This document shows positions 1 through 5,520 of a stretch of 10,411 nucleotides of DNA, piece after piece. The notes beneath the pieces are model-generated. The model did not search any database. It was not told the DNA's origin and saw only the letters and a program-made list of their open reading frames with translations. Positions within the stretch are counted from its first letter, which is position 1. Each line of letters opens with the position of its first letter. The position numbers and the translations under genes are program-made. The stretch is taken from assembly GCA_036276035.1 (NCBI GenBank), contig DASUCM010000117.1:1-10411 (forward strand), in the 5' to 3' direction. The DNA comes from JACDAF01 sp036276035. GTDB lineage: Bacteria > Chloroflexota > Limnocylindria > P2-11E.

Positions 1-120
1 TCGCTCGGGAAGTGGGAAGAGCCCACACGCCGCGTCGTCGCGCACATCCACGAAGGTGTCGCGGCGCGGCGGCTCCTCCACCGCTGGGACGAGGCGACGG
101 ACCGCTTCGTGGACCGGTGA
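1..120 (+). CDS. C-terminal fragment of an unrecognised protein
   Basis: Frame 1 is open from the window edge to a TGA at 118-120 and gives 39 residues. They are rich in Arg, His and Glu, with the segments EEPTRRVVAHIHEG and RRLLHRWDEATDRF. The composition (charged, amphipathic, ordered-looking) and the third-position GC bias are those of a real protein end rather than a shadow frame. The gene begins upstream of the window. I do not recognise the family: nothing in the visible tail is a diagnostic motif. The stop codon overlaps a GTG start candidate (GTGA at 117-120), an arrangement typical of translationally coupled genes, so a short downstream frame may be read with it. Confidence 0.55.
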   Translation, partial: SLGKWEEPTRRVVAHIHEGVAARRLLHRWDEATDRFVDR

Positions 121-374
121 CCGGCCCCGGCTCCGTGCTCGACGCGGCCGGGCCACGCGCCGCCCGCATCGCCGAGCTGACCTGGCGTGTCGCGATGCCG
201 TGTGAAGTGGCCATGCGCGAGACCGTCGCCGTTGACGTGCTCGTTCGCCACGCACATGTACCGCGTTGCCGCCTCGGCGCTCATCGCCGACACCTCCCCG
301 CCTGCCCCTCCCTGGCTGCCGCTGCCCGCCCCGAACCTACGCCCGGGTCTCCGGACCGTCGGTCCGACCCCTGA
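117..374 (+). other. Possible remnant with a cytochrome c oxidase subunit II-like N-terminus
   Basis: A GTG at 117 opens an 85-residue frame that overlaps the preceding stop codon by 4 nt. Residues 6-22 read SVLDAAGPRAARIAELT followed by Trp. This resembles the segment just after the lipoprotein or signal region of many bacterial CoxB proteins (S-x-L-D-P-A-G-P-x-A-A-x-I-A-x-L-x-W). In those proteins a transmembrane helix should follow. Here the sequence continues with charged and Pro/Arg-rich residues, no hydrophobic helix, no copper-binding CxxxC site and an early stop. If the likeness is real, this is a degraded or truncated fragment; it may equally be chance. The rest of the 121-467 gap shows no RNA gene, no clear promoter and no better frame on either strand. 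Confidence 0.2.
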
Positions 375-467
375 CGAAACGCCCGGACCGACCGCCGCTG
401 CTCGGCCGCGGACGCCCAGGCCCGCGCCGTGCACGGAGCGGGTCGTGCGAACAGCGGGGAGGACGAG

Positions 468-662
468 ATGAGCGACAAGCCGGATCCGACCTGGTCCGTC
501 GAGGACGAGCGTGCCGAACGCGAGCGCACGGGGCACGTCGAGGCGAAGACGCCGGACGTCATCACGAACGCCGGCGAGCCCTCGAGCCCGTCGGAGCAGC
601 AGAGCGACAAGTCCTGGTCGCGCGCGTCCGACGAGAACATCGAGCGCGAGGCGCGCGGCTAG
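468..662 (+). CDS. Small acidic, probably disordered hypothetical protein (64 aa)
   Basis: The ATG at 468 is preceded by a strong Shine-Dalgarno, GGGGAGG at 456-462, five bases upstream. The product has 64 residues, almost all polar or charged: Asp, Glu, Ser, Lys and Arg dominate, and there are only two Trp (WSVEDE near residue 9 and KSWSRASDENIEREA near the end) and few aliphatics. No membrane segment, signal peptide, cysteine or known motif is visible, so it is likely cytoplasmic and unstructured. It ends 16 bp from the stop of the convergent ATP-grasp gene. The strong ribosome site is the main reason to accept it. The function is unknown; small hydrophilic proteins of this sort are often stress-related, but nothing here shows that. 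Confidence 0.6.
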   Translation: MSDKPDPTWSVEDERAERERTGHVEAKTPDVITNAGEPSSPSEQQSDKSWSRASDENIEREARG

Positions 663-678
663 CGGTCGGGCGCCGCGG

Positions 679-1674
679 CTAGGAGCGGACCAGCGCTCCG
701 GCGCGGGCGCGATCGACGAGGTAGCGCGCGAAACGCGCATGCGGGTCGAAGCCAACGAGCGTCGGCGCGTCCGTCACGAAGTTCGAGAGGGCGTTGATGT
801 CGTACACGTACGGCAGGCCGTCCCGCGCGCTCACGAGGTACTCCACGCCGCCGACGTCGAGCCTGCCCTCGCGCGCGATGCGCTGGACCGCCTCGACCAT
901 CTCGCGGGGTGCGTCGAACGCCTCGATCTTGAGCGCCTTCTTCGCGGGCGCCTCGACCACGCAGTTGTCGAACTCGGCGCCGTCGGCGGCAGGACCACCC
1001 GCCTCCGCGATCTCGGAGGGGAGCTGGCAGATGTCGGCCGGGCAGAGGTTGAAGTCCTGCGCCCGATCGTTCGTGATCCTGATCGCGTAGAGGTACTCGC
1101 CGTCCAGGAACTCGACGCGCACGATCGAGCCGTCCTCCGGCTCGTGGTACTCCTGCACGAGGGCGGTCGCGTCCGGCCCGAGGTCGATCTCGCCGACCGC
1201 TGAGGCGAGCTCGTCCGGGCTGTCGAAGCGGCGCATGAGCGCGCCCGACCCGCCGACGTTCGGCTTCACGATGACCGGGAACGCGAGGCCGCGCGCGGCC
1301 TCGACCAGGCGCGAGGTGTCGTTCGCGACGTGCGCGCGGGGGGCACGGATCCCGAGACGGTCGAGGAGCAGGAGCTGCAGGGCCTTCGAGGTCTCGAGCC
1401 GGAACGCGTCCGACCCGTTCACCACGGGGATCCCGCGCTCCTCGAGGAAGGGCAGGAACTGCCGGGCGAAGGCGAGGCTCGGGGCATGGCCGCGCACGTA
1501 CGAGGACGGCGACACCTTGTTCACGGCGAGCGACCAACCGGGCGCCGCCGCGGTCGGGTCGAAGGAGAGCGCGTTCACGAACACGCGCTCGTAGGGAGCG
1601 CCCGTCGCCTCGAGCGCGGCGAAGAGAGGCTCCATCCAGGCCTCGTTCTCGAACAGGACCGCGATCGGCTTCAT
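679..1674 (-). CDS. ATP-grasp family ligase (RimK/glutathione synthetase-like), substrate unknown
   Basis: The product is 331 aa. It starts with a Rossmann-like pre-ATP-grasp segment (residues 1-90, MKPIAVLFENEAW), followed by the ATP-grasp fold. Visible landmarks are the Lys in FPVIVKPN (K137) with the glycine loop GGSG at 141-144, the hinge-like VQEYHEPEDG (173-182), a strand pair RVEFLDGEYLYAI (186-198), and the metal-binding end VEYL (E279) and YDIN (D292, N294). ATP-grasp enzymes join a carboxylate, activated as an acylphosphate, to an amine or thiol. A CPADIC segment (211-216) may lie near the active site, but its role is not known. The ATG at 1674 is chosen over a GTG 12 codons upstream because GGAGGAG lies six bases before it. 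The gene lies 85 bp downstream of the phosphatase on the same strand and could share its transcript. Fold confidence is high; substrate is unassigned. Confidence 0.85.
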   Translation of the reverse strand: MKPIAVLFENEAWMEPLFAALEATGAPYERVFVNALSFDPTAAAPGWSLAVNKVSPSSYVRGHAPSLAFARQFLPFLEERGIPVVNGSDAFRLETSKALQLLLLDRLGIRAPRAHVANDTSRLVEAARGLAFPVIVKPNVGGSGALMRRFDSPDELASAVGEIDLGPDATALVQEYHEPEDGSIVRVEFLDGEYLYAIRITNDRAQDFNLCPADICQLPSEIAEAGGPAADGAEFDNCVVEAPAKKALKIEAFDAPREMVEAVQRIAREGRLDVGGVEYLVSARDGLPYVYDINALSNFVTDAPTLVGFDPHARFARYLVDRARAGALVRS

Positions 1675-1680
1675 GACCAG

Positions 1681-1687
1681 CTCCTCC
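1681..1687 (-). promoter_or_regulatory. Ribosome binding site fixing the ATP-grasp start
   Basis: Read on the minus strand this is GGAGGAG, six bases before the ATG at 1674. It argues against the longer frame beginning with GTG at 1710, which would place this site inside the coding sequence. Confidence 0.7.
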
Positions 1688-1759
1688 GGGGACCCCGCCA
1701 CACCGCACAACGCGCGTGCGACCCATGTTCTTCCCGGCAGGCGTGCCAGGGCTGCGTCG

Positions 1760-2269
1760 CTAGGTCCGCAGCACCTCGAGCGCCGCGGGGCGGCCGCGCT
1801 CGTACCGGATGCGGACGCCCTCGCAATACGAGAACGAGCTCCCGCGCAGCGGCGTGCCGAGGGCGCGCGCGATGCGCGACGCCGCGAGCTCGATGACGCC
1901 GCCGTGCGTGATGACGAGCGCGTGCCCGTCCCCGGCGGCGGCCGCGATGCGCGCCCAGGCGCCGGTCTGCTCGTCGGCGAGCGCGCGCTCGCGCTCCTCG
2001 TCGAGCAGCGCGGCGTACTCCTCGATCGACCCGGCGAGCCCGAGCTGCGAGAGGTCCGGCAGCAGGGCGGGATCCGCGCTGTCGAGGCGCCCGCCGATCA
2101 GCTCGGCGGTCTCCTTCGCGCGGGGGAGCGGGCTTGCGGCGACGACCGCGTACGCCGGCGCCTTCCGCCCGAGCCGCTCCGCCATCGCCCTGCCGGCGGG
2201 TGAGAGCGCGGAGCCCGCGTGCGTCGGGCCCGCCCGCTCGGCGTGCCGGCGGATCTCGAGGATGGCCAT
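1760..2269 (-). CDS. Histidine phosphatase superfamily protein (phosphoglycerate mutase-like)
   Basis: This 169-aa protein is about the size of a minimal single-domain branch-1 histidine phosphatase. The phosphate pocket is recognisable: RRHAER near the N-terminus (R8, with H9 the residue that becomes phosphorylated), the LSPAG turn (22-26), SPLPRAKETAE with R50, and the second catalytic histidine in VITHGG (H122). Such enzymes remove phosphate from proteins, sugars or small metabolites in the cytoplasm. SixA, alpha-ribazole phosphatase and phosphoglycerate mutase are relatives, and the substrate cannot be told from sequence. No transmembrane or signal sequence is seen. No Shine-Dalgarno precedes the ATG at 2269, but a TACCCT box lies exactly seven bases upstream, consistent with a leaderless mRNA. 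The ATP-grasp gene follows 85 bp downstream, and gmd is divergent. Confidence 0.85.
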   Translation of the reverse strand: MAILEIRRHAERAGPTHAGSALSPAGRAMAERLGRKAPAYAVVAASPLPRAKETAELIGGRLDSADPALLPDLSQLGLAGSIEEYAALLDEERERALADEQTGAWARIAAAAGDGHALVITHGGVIELAASRIARALGTPLRGSSFSYCEGVRIRYERGRPAALEVLRT

Positions 2270-2276
2270 CCGCGGC

Positions 2277-2282
2277 AGGGTA
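2277..2282 (-). promoter_or_regulatory. Putative leaderless -10 box of the phosphatase gene
   Basis: On the minus strand the sequence reads TACCCT, then seven bases, then ATG. This matches the TANNNT-N7-start layout of leaderless promoters described in some bacteria such as Deinococcus. No -35 element is obvious and no Shine-Dalgarno is present. It rests on a short degenerate motif, so it is tentative. Confidence 0.35.
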
Positions 2283-2327
2283 AGCGCCAGCCGGTCCGAA
2301 AGGGCGGTTGCTCGGTAGGAAACTTGC

Positions 2328-2333
2328 TAGATT
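2328..2333 (+). promoter_or_regulatory. Putative -10 box of the gmd gene
   Basis: TAGATT at 2328-2333 carries an upstream TGC (extended -10 style, TTGCTAGATT) and lies in the most AT-rich part of the 74-bp divergent gap. It sits ten bases before the ATG at 2344, so transcription would begin within a few bases of the start codon. The following bases, GCCCAGC, are identical to those after the putative mreB box. No good -35 is seen; TTGCTC at 2308-2313 is too close for normal spacing. Confidence 0.4.
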
Positions 2334-2343
2334 GCCCAGCCTG

Positions 2344-3402
2344 ATGCGCGTCCTCGTCACCGGCATCACTGGCTTTGCCGGAAGCCACCTTGCCGAGCAC
2401 CTCCTCGCCGAGCACCCCGACGTCGCGGTCTACGGGACCGTGCGCTGGCGCTCGCGCACCGAGAACCTCGACGACCTCCGGCGCGCCGGGAAGATCGACC
2501 TCATCGAGGGGCGCTTCAGCGACAAGAGCGGCCTGCGGGAGGACTCGAGGAAGGGCCGCGTGACCCTCCTCTACTGCGACCTCACGGACCCCGGCGCCGT
2601 CGACCACCTCATCGGCGCCGTCCAGCCGGACCGCATCTTCCACCTGGCCGCGCAGTCCTTCGTGCAGTCGTCGTTCGATGAGCCCTGGTCGACCTTCCAG
2701 ATCAACGTCGGCTCGCAGCTGAACCTGCTGGAGGCGCTGCGGCGGCACGACACGCGGACGCGCATGCACATCGCGGGGTCGTCGGAGGAGTACGGCCTCG
2801 TCCACGAGGACGAGGTGCCCATGAAGGAGACGAACCCGCTGCGCCCGCTCTCGCCGTACGCGGTGAGCAAGGTCGCGCAGGACAAGCTCGCGTACCAGTA
2901 CGTGCGCTCGTACGGACTGCACCTCGTCGTGACGCGCGGCTTCAACCACACCGGTCCCCGCCGCGGCGCGATCTTCGTGACGAGCACGCTCGCGAAGCAG
3001 ATCGCCGAGATCGAGGCGGGGCTCCACGAGCCCGTCATCTACCACGGCGACCTCACGAGCAAGCGCGACTGGACCGACGTCCGCGACATGGTCCGGGCGT
3101 ACTGGCTCGCGCTCGAGAAGGCCGAGCCCGGCGAGGTCTACAACGTCGGCAGTGGCCGCACCTGGTCCATCCGCGAGATGCTCGACATCCTGCTCTCGCA
3201 CTCGACCGTGAAGATCACGCTGCGCGAGGACCCCGCGCGGCTCCGGCCGTCCGACGTGAAGATCCTCTGGGCCGACACGACGAAATTCCACGCGGCGACC
3301 GGCTGGGAGCCGCGCATCCCGTTCGACACGACGATGCGTGACCTCCTGGACTATTGGCGGGAGCGGGTGCGCGCGGGCGCGGCGACCCGCGCGGGGGTGT
3401 GA
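2344..3402 (+). CDS. gmd: GDP-mannose 4,6-dehydratase family SDR
   Basis: The 352-aa extended short-chain dehydrogenase has the nucleotide-binding loop GITGFAGSH (G7, G10, G13), the basic cofactor-discriminating stretch VRWRSRTEN (33-41) typical of NADP-using GDP-mannose dehydratases, LAAQSF (101-106), the active-site strand GSSEEYG (145-151), and the catalytic pair Y172-x3-K176 in SPYAVSK. FNHTGPRRG (200-208) and RDWTDVRDM (241-249) contact the sugar nucleotide in the family. The expected reaction is GDP-mannose to GDP-4-keto-6-deoxymannose, the entry to GDP-fucose, GDP-rhamnose and related surface sugars. NHTGP is also seen in the companion reductase RMD, so a reductase or bifunctional role is possible. 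Residues about 55-72 form an unusually long, charged loop. The start follows the Rossmann motif; there is no Shine-Dalgarno. The next gene begins three bases after its stop. Confidence 0.85.
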   Translation: MRVLVTGITGFAGSHLAEHLLAEHPDVAVYGTVRWRSRTENLDDLRRAGKIDLIEGRFSDKSGLREDSRKGRVTLLYCDLTDPGAVDHLIGAVQPDRIFHLAAQSFVQSSFDEPWSTFQINVGSQLNLLEALRRHDTRTRMHIAGSSEEYGLVHEDEVPMKETNPLRPLSPYAVSKVAQDKLAYQYVRSYGLHLVVTRGFNHTGPRRGAIFVTSTLAKQIAEIEAGLHEPVIYHGDLTSKRDWTDVRDMVRAYWLALEKAEPGEVYNVGSGRTWSIREMLDILLSHSTVKITLREDPARLRPSDVKILWADTTKFHAATGWEPRIPFDTTMRDLLDYWRERVRAGAATRAGV

Positions 3403-3405
3403 GCG

Positions 3406-3909
3406 ATGCCTGATATCGGTGGCATGTGGAGCGCGTTCGTCAACAACGCGCTCGTCCAGTTCTCACTGCGCTTCATCGGGCTCTACGTCCTCTTCCTCTA
3501 CCTCGCGATGGTCTACTGGACGGTGCGCGACGCGCAGAGCCGCACGGAGAACCAGATCACGCCGTACCTGTATGGCCTGCTCGTCGTCGTGCTGAACCTC
3601 CTCGGGCTCTTCCTCTACCTCATCATCCGGCCGCGCGAGACGCTCGCCGAGGCGTACGAGCGGCAGCTCGCGGAGGAGAGCCTCCTCGCGGAGGCCGAGC
3701 AGCGGGTCGTCTGCCCGACGTGCCACGAGCGGGTCGGCGAGGACTACCTCCTCTGCCCCACTTGCCGGACCCGGCTGAAGCGCGTATGCCCTTCCTGCTC
3801 GAAGCTCATCCGGCCGGAGTGGAACATCTGCCCCTACTGCGCGAAGGACTTCGACGAGCGGGACTGGACGGTCCACACCGGCGGGAAGGCGATCGAAGCC
3901 AAGCCCTAG
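3406..3909 (+). CDS. Two-helix membrane protein with tandem zinc ribbons
   Basis: The product is 167 aa. Two hydrophobic segments, about residues 21-41 and 53-75, form a membrane hairpin. A charged helix (76-100, rich in Glu, Ala and Leu) links this to a soluble tail with four CPxC knuckles: C103/C106 with C117/C120, and C128/C131 with C142/C145. These are two zinc-ribbon units of the double zinc ribbon type. The tail is expected to be cytoplasmic because zinc ribbons are usually intracellular. The ATG at 3406 is three bases after the gmd stop, with a G-rich GGGGGTG inside the end of gmd, so the two are almost certainly co-transcribed and probably coupled. An alternative start at residue 7 (ATG 3424) would remove little. 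The function is unknown. Zinc ribbons of this form often mediate protein or RNA contacts rather than catalysis. Confidence 0.8.
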   Translation: MPDIGGMWSAFVNNALVQFSLRFIGLYVLFLYLAMVYWTVRDAQSRTENQITPYLYGLLVVVLNLLGLFLYLIIRPRETLAEAYERQLAEESLLAEAEQRVVCPTCHERVGEDYLLCPTCRTRLKRVCPSCSKLIRPEWNICPYCAKDFDERDWTVHTGGKAIEAKP

Positions 3910-3919
3910 GGGAGGACCT

Positions 3920-4297
3920 ATGCGCAGAATCCTCACCGGCGGTCTCGCGATCATCGCGCTGACGCTCTCGGGCAGCCCCGCGGACGCCGATGGCAGCGGC
4001 GCGTGCCGCCAGGCGGCGAACGACGCGTTCGTGGCCATGAGCCTGGCCGAGAGCGGCGAAGGAACGAGAGGCGACTTCATGTCGGACGTCATCTTCGGGA
4101 ACGAGCCGAACATGGCGGATGGATCCGCGGGAGGCCCGAACGAGCAGGAGCCCGGCACGCAGGCCGGCAACGTCCTCGCGACGTGGTCGCCCGGTCCGTT
4201 CCGCAACACCGGAGAGAACACGCCGCCGCGCAACGACCGCACGATGGGCTTCGGCGGCGGTGACCTTCAGGCGCTCGTGAAGGCAGCCTGCAACTGA
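3920..4297 (+). CDS. Small secreted hypothetical protein (125 aa)
   Basis: An excellent Shine-Dalgarno (GGGGAGG, 3909-3915) ends four bases before the ATG at 3920 and overlaps the stop codon of the zinc-ribbon gene. The first 23 residues form a classical signal peptide: MRR, a hydrophobic core ILTGGLAIIALTLSG, and a probable cleavage after ADA. The mature part, about 102 residues, is hydrophilic and rich in Gly, Asn, Asp and Pro. It includes a MSDVIFGNEPNMADGSAGG segment and a Gly-rich FGGGDL near the end. Its only two cysteines, C29 and C124, are close to its two ends and could form one disulfide that closes the chain. No known domain or catalytic motif is recognised. It is the last gene before the hairpin at 4312-4346. 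Confidence 0.75.
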   Translation: MRRILTGGLAIIALTLSGSPADADGSGACRQAANDAFVAMSLAESGEGTRGDFMSDVIFGNEPNMADGSAGGPNEQEPGTQAGNVLATWSPGPFRNTGENTPPRNDRTMGFGGGDLQALVKAACN

Positions 4298-4311
4298 TCC
4301 GCTAGGACACT

Positions 4312-4346
4312 GGTGCCGATGACCGGCGCGGCCGGTCATCGGCGCC
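4312..4346. terminator. Bidirectional hairpin terminator between convergent genes
   Basis: GGTGCCGATGACCGGC (4312-4327) and GCCGGTCATCGGCGCC (4331-4346) pair over 16 bp with one G-U wobble around a GCG loop. The hairpin starts 15 bases after the stop of the secreted-protein gene and ends nine bases before the stop of the minus-strand small gene, the expected place for a shared terminator. No T-run follows on either side, so it is an atypical intrinsic terminator, as is common in very GC-rich genomes. Confidence 0.7.
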
Positions 4347-4354
4347 CGCAGCGG

Positions 4355-4543
4355 CTACGCGGCGAGCTTGAGCGTGCGCTCCTCGGTCGCCAGCGTCGCC
4401 TGACGGTCACGGTCCTCGGCGCGCGACCGCGCCCGCACGAGCAGCACATCGTCCGTGTCGATCGCCCGCGCGAGCTTCGCCTCCGCCATCCCCACCAGGA
4501 ACGCCTCGAGCATCCGTCCGAACCGCATCTCCGTGTCCTCCAT
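4355..4543 (-). CDS. Small hypothetical protein (62 aa)
   Basis: The ATG at 4543 is preceded by AGGGG six bases upstream on the minus strand, and the frame closes with TAG at 4355-4357 beside the hairpin terminator. The 62 residues begin MEDTEMRFGRMLEAFLVGMA. The N-terminal half looks like an amphipathic helix; the second half is highly charged (RARSRAEDRDR). No signal peptide, cysteine or motif is recognised. The open frame extends further upstream, but that part is Arg/Pro-rich shadow-like sequence without a ribosome site, so the shorter start is preferred. The gene is divergent from radC. The ribosome site and the terminator placement support it, but it could still be a false frame. Confidence 0.5.
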   Translation of the reverse strand: MEDTEMRFGRMLEAFLVGMAEAKLARAIDTDDVLLVRARSRAEDRDRQATLATEERTLKLAA

Positions 4544-4661
4544 CGACGACCCCTGCCGTCGTGCGCATCGTCGCGCGGCTCGGCGCCCGGGCCTATCAGC
4601 GGCGACGCGCTGGGGCGGTCGTGTTCGCCACGCGCGGAGCGCAGCCGCAGCCACACGGCAC

Positions 4662-4687
4662 CTGTGACGTCGTGCGCCGCGTCACAG
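4662..4687. repeat. 8-bp perfect inverted repeat in the radC upstream gap
   Basis: CTGTGACG (4662-4669) and CGTCACAG (4680-4687) are exact reverse complements separated by ten bases. The dyad lies in the 227-bp gap between the divergent 62-aa gene and radC, about 84 bp before the radC start. It could be an operator for a dimeric regulator, with half-sites 18 bp apart centre to centre, or a weak hairpin. The half-site recalls the TGTGA/TCACA of CRP-family sites, but the spacing is too wide for a classical one. The rest of the gap (4544-4770) shows no other gene. Confidence 0.4.
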
Positions 4688-4770
4688 CTCCGGGCCGGCC
4701 ACCCGCAGCTGCAGGCCGACGATGCGCCGCACGCCGGAGCCTCCCGTCACCCTGCTGCCGATATAAGGAC

Positions 4771-5454
4771 GTGCCGGCCATCCGCGAGTGGCCCGAGACC
4801 GCGCGTCCCCGCGAGCGGCTGCTCGACGGGGGTGCGGCGTCGCTCGCGGACGCCGAGCTCATCGCGATCCTCATCGGCTCCGGCCGTCCCGGCCGCGACG
4901 CGCTCGCCATCGCGCACACGCTCGTGAGCGAGCTGCGCGACGTCCGCGCGCTCGCGCGGGCGGACGCCTCGCGGCTCGTGAAGGACGGACCGGCCCGGAT
5001 CGGCCCCGCGGCCGCCGCGCGCATCCTCGCCGCCTGCGAGCTCGGCCGCCGCGCCGCGCAGCCGCCGGAGCGGGGCGAGCCGCTCGATACCCCCGCGCGC
5101 GCGGCCCGCGCGCTCGTGCCGCGCCTCGCCCACCTCGAGCGGGAGGTCGTCCTCGTCGCGCTGCTGGATCGCAAGCAGCGCCTCATGACGGTGCAGACCG
5201 CGTATCAGGGGAACGTCGCCGGCGCGTCCATCCGGATCGCGGAGCTCTTCACCGAGGCCGTGCGCCGCACCGCCTGCGGCGTGCTCCTCGCTCACAACCA
5301 TCCATCCGGCGACCCGGAGCCCTCGGGCGACGACATCCGCACGACGCGCGAGGCGATGGCCGCCGGTCGCTTGCTCGGGATCCCGCTGGTCGACCACCTG
5401 GTCGTCGGCGCCGCGGACCGGTGGGTGAGCCTGAAGGAGCGCGGCCTTCTGTGA
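4771..5454 (+). CDS. radC: RadC family JAB-domain protein
   Basis: The 227-aa length is normal for RadC. The N-terminal part has the family opening ETARPRERLLDGGAASLADAELIA and a helix-hairpin-helix-like region (IGPAAAARILAACELGRR, 77-94). The C-terminal JAB1/MPN metalloprotease fold shows E125, then the zinc ligands in AHNHPSGDPEPSGDD: H175, H177 and D188, matching HxHP-x6-S-x2-D. Despite the name, a role in DNA repair is not established for the family. The metal site suggests peptidase or isopeptidase-like chemistry, but the substrate is unknown. The start is GTG at 4771, placed by family alignment from memory. AAGGA lies very close upstream at 4765-4769, an unusually short spacing. RadC next to mreB-mreC is a frequent arrangement in bacteria; here one gene intervenes. 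Confidence 0.9.
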   Translation: MPAIREWPETARPRERLLDGGAASLADAELIAILIGSGRPGRDALAIAHTLVSELRDVRALARADASRLVKDGPARIGPAAAARILAACELGRRAAQPPERGEPLDTPARAARALVPRLAHLEREVVLVALLDRKQRLMTVQTAYQGNVAGASIRIAELFTEAVRRTACGVLLAHNHPSGDPEPSGDDIRTTREAMAAGRLLGIPLVDHLVVGAADRWVSLKERGLL

Positions 5455-5520
5455 GCGACGATCCATTTCCGGACGAAGGGTGGGCGATAACAGTCCGGGC
5501 CGGCCCGCGTTCCCTCACCG

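Noticed and set aside
655..682. Repeated CGCGGCTAG at the 662/679 convergent stops as an attachment site
   Set aside because: Only nine bases, each spanning a stop codon (one read as TAG on the plus strand, one near the minus-strand stop); there is no integrase or mobile gene nearby.
659..1726. 355-residue minus-strand frame overlapping the ATP-grasp gene
   Set aside because: It is a second frame on the same strand, dominated by Arg/Gly/Pro. The ATP-grasp frame carries the motifs and the ribosome site.
2098..3291. 397-residue minus-strand open frame across gmd
   Set aside because: It is antisense to a complete SDR gene with intact motifs and shows no domain of its own.
4762..4767. TATAAG as the radC -10 box
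   Set aside because: The transcription start it predicts would fall after the GTG start codon. The family alignment fixes that start, and no -35 is visible.
5496..5507. CGGGCCGGCCCG palindrome after radC as a terminator
   Set aside because: It has no loop or T-run, and the next gene is co-directional 14 bases on; palindromes of C and G are expected by chance at this base composition.
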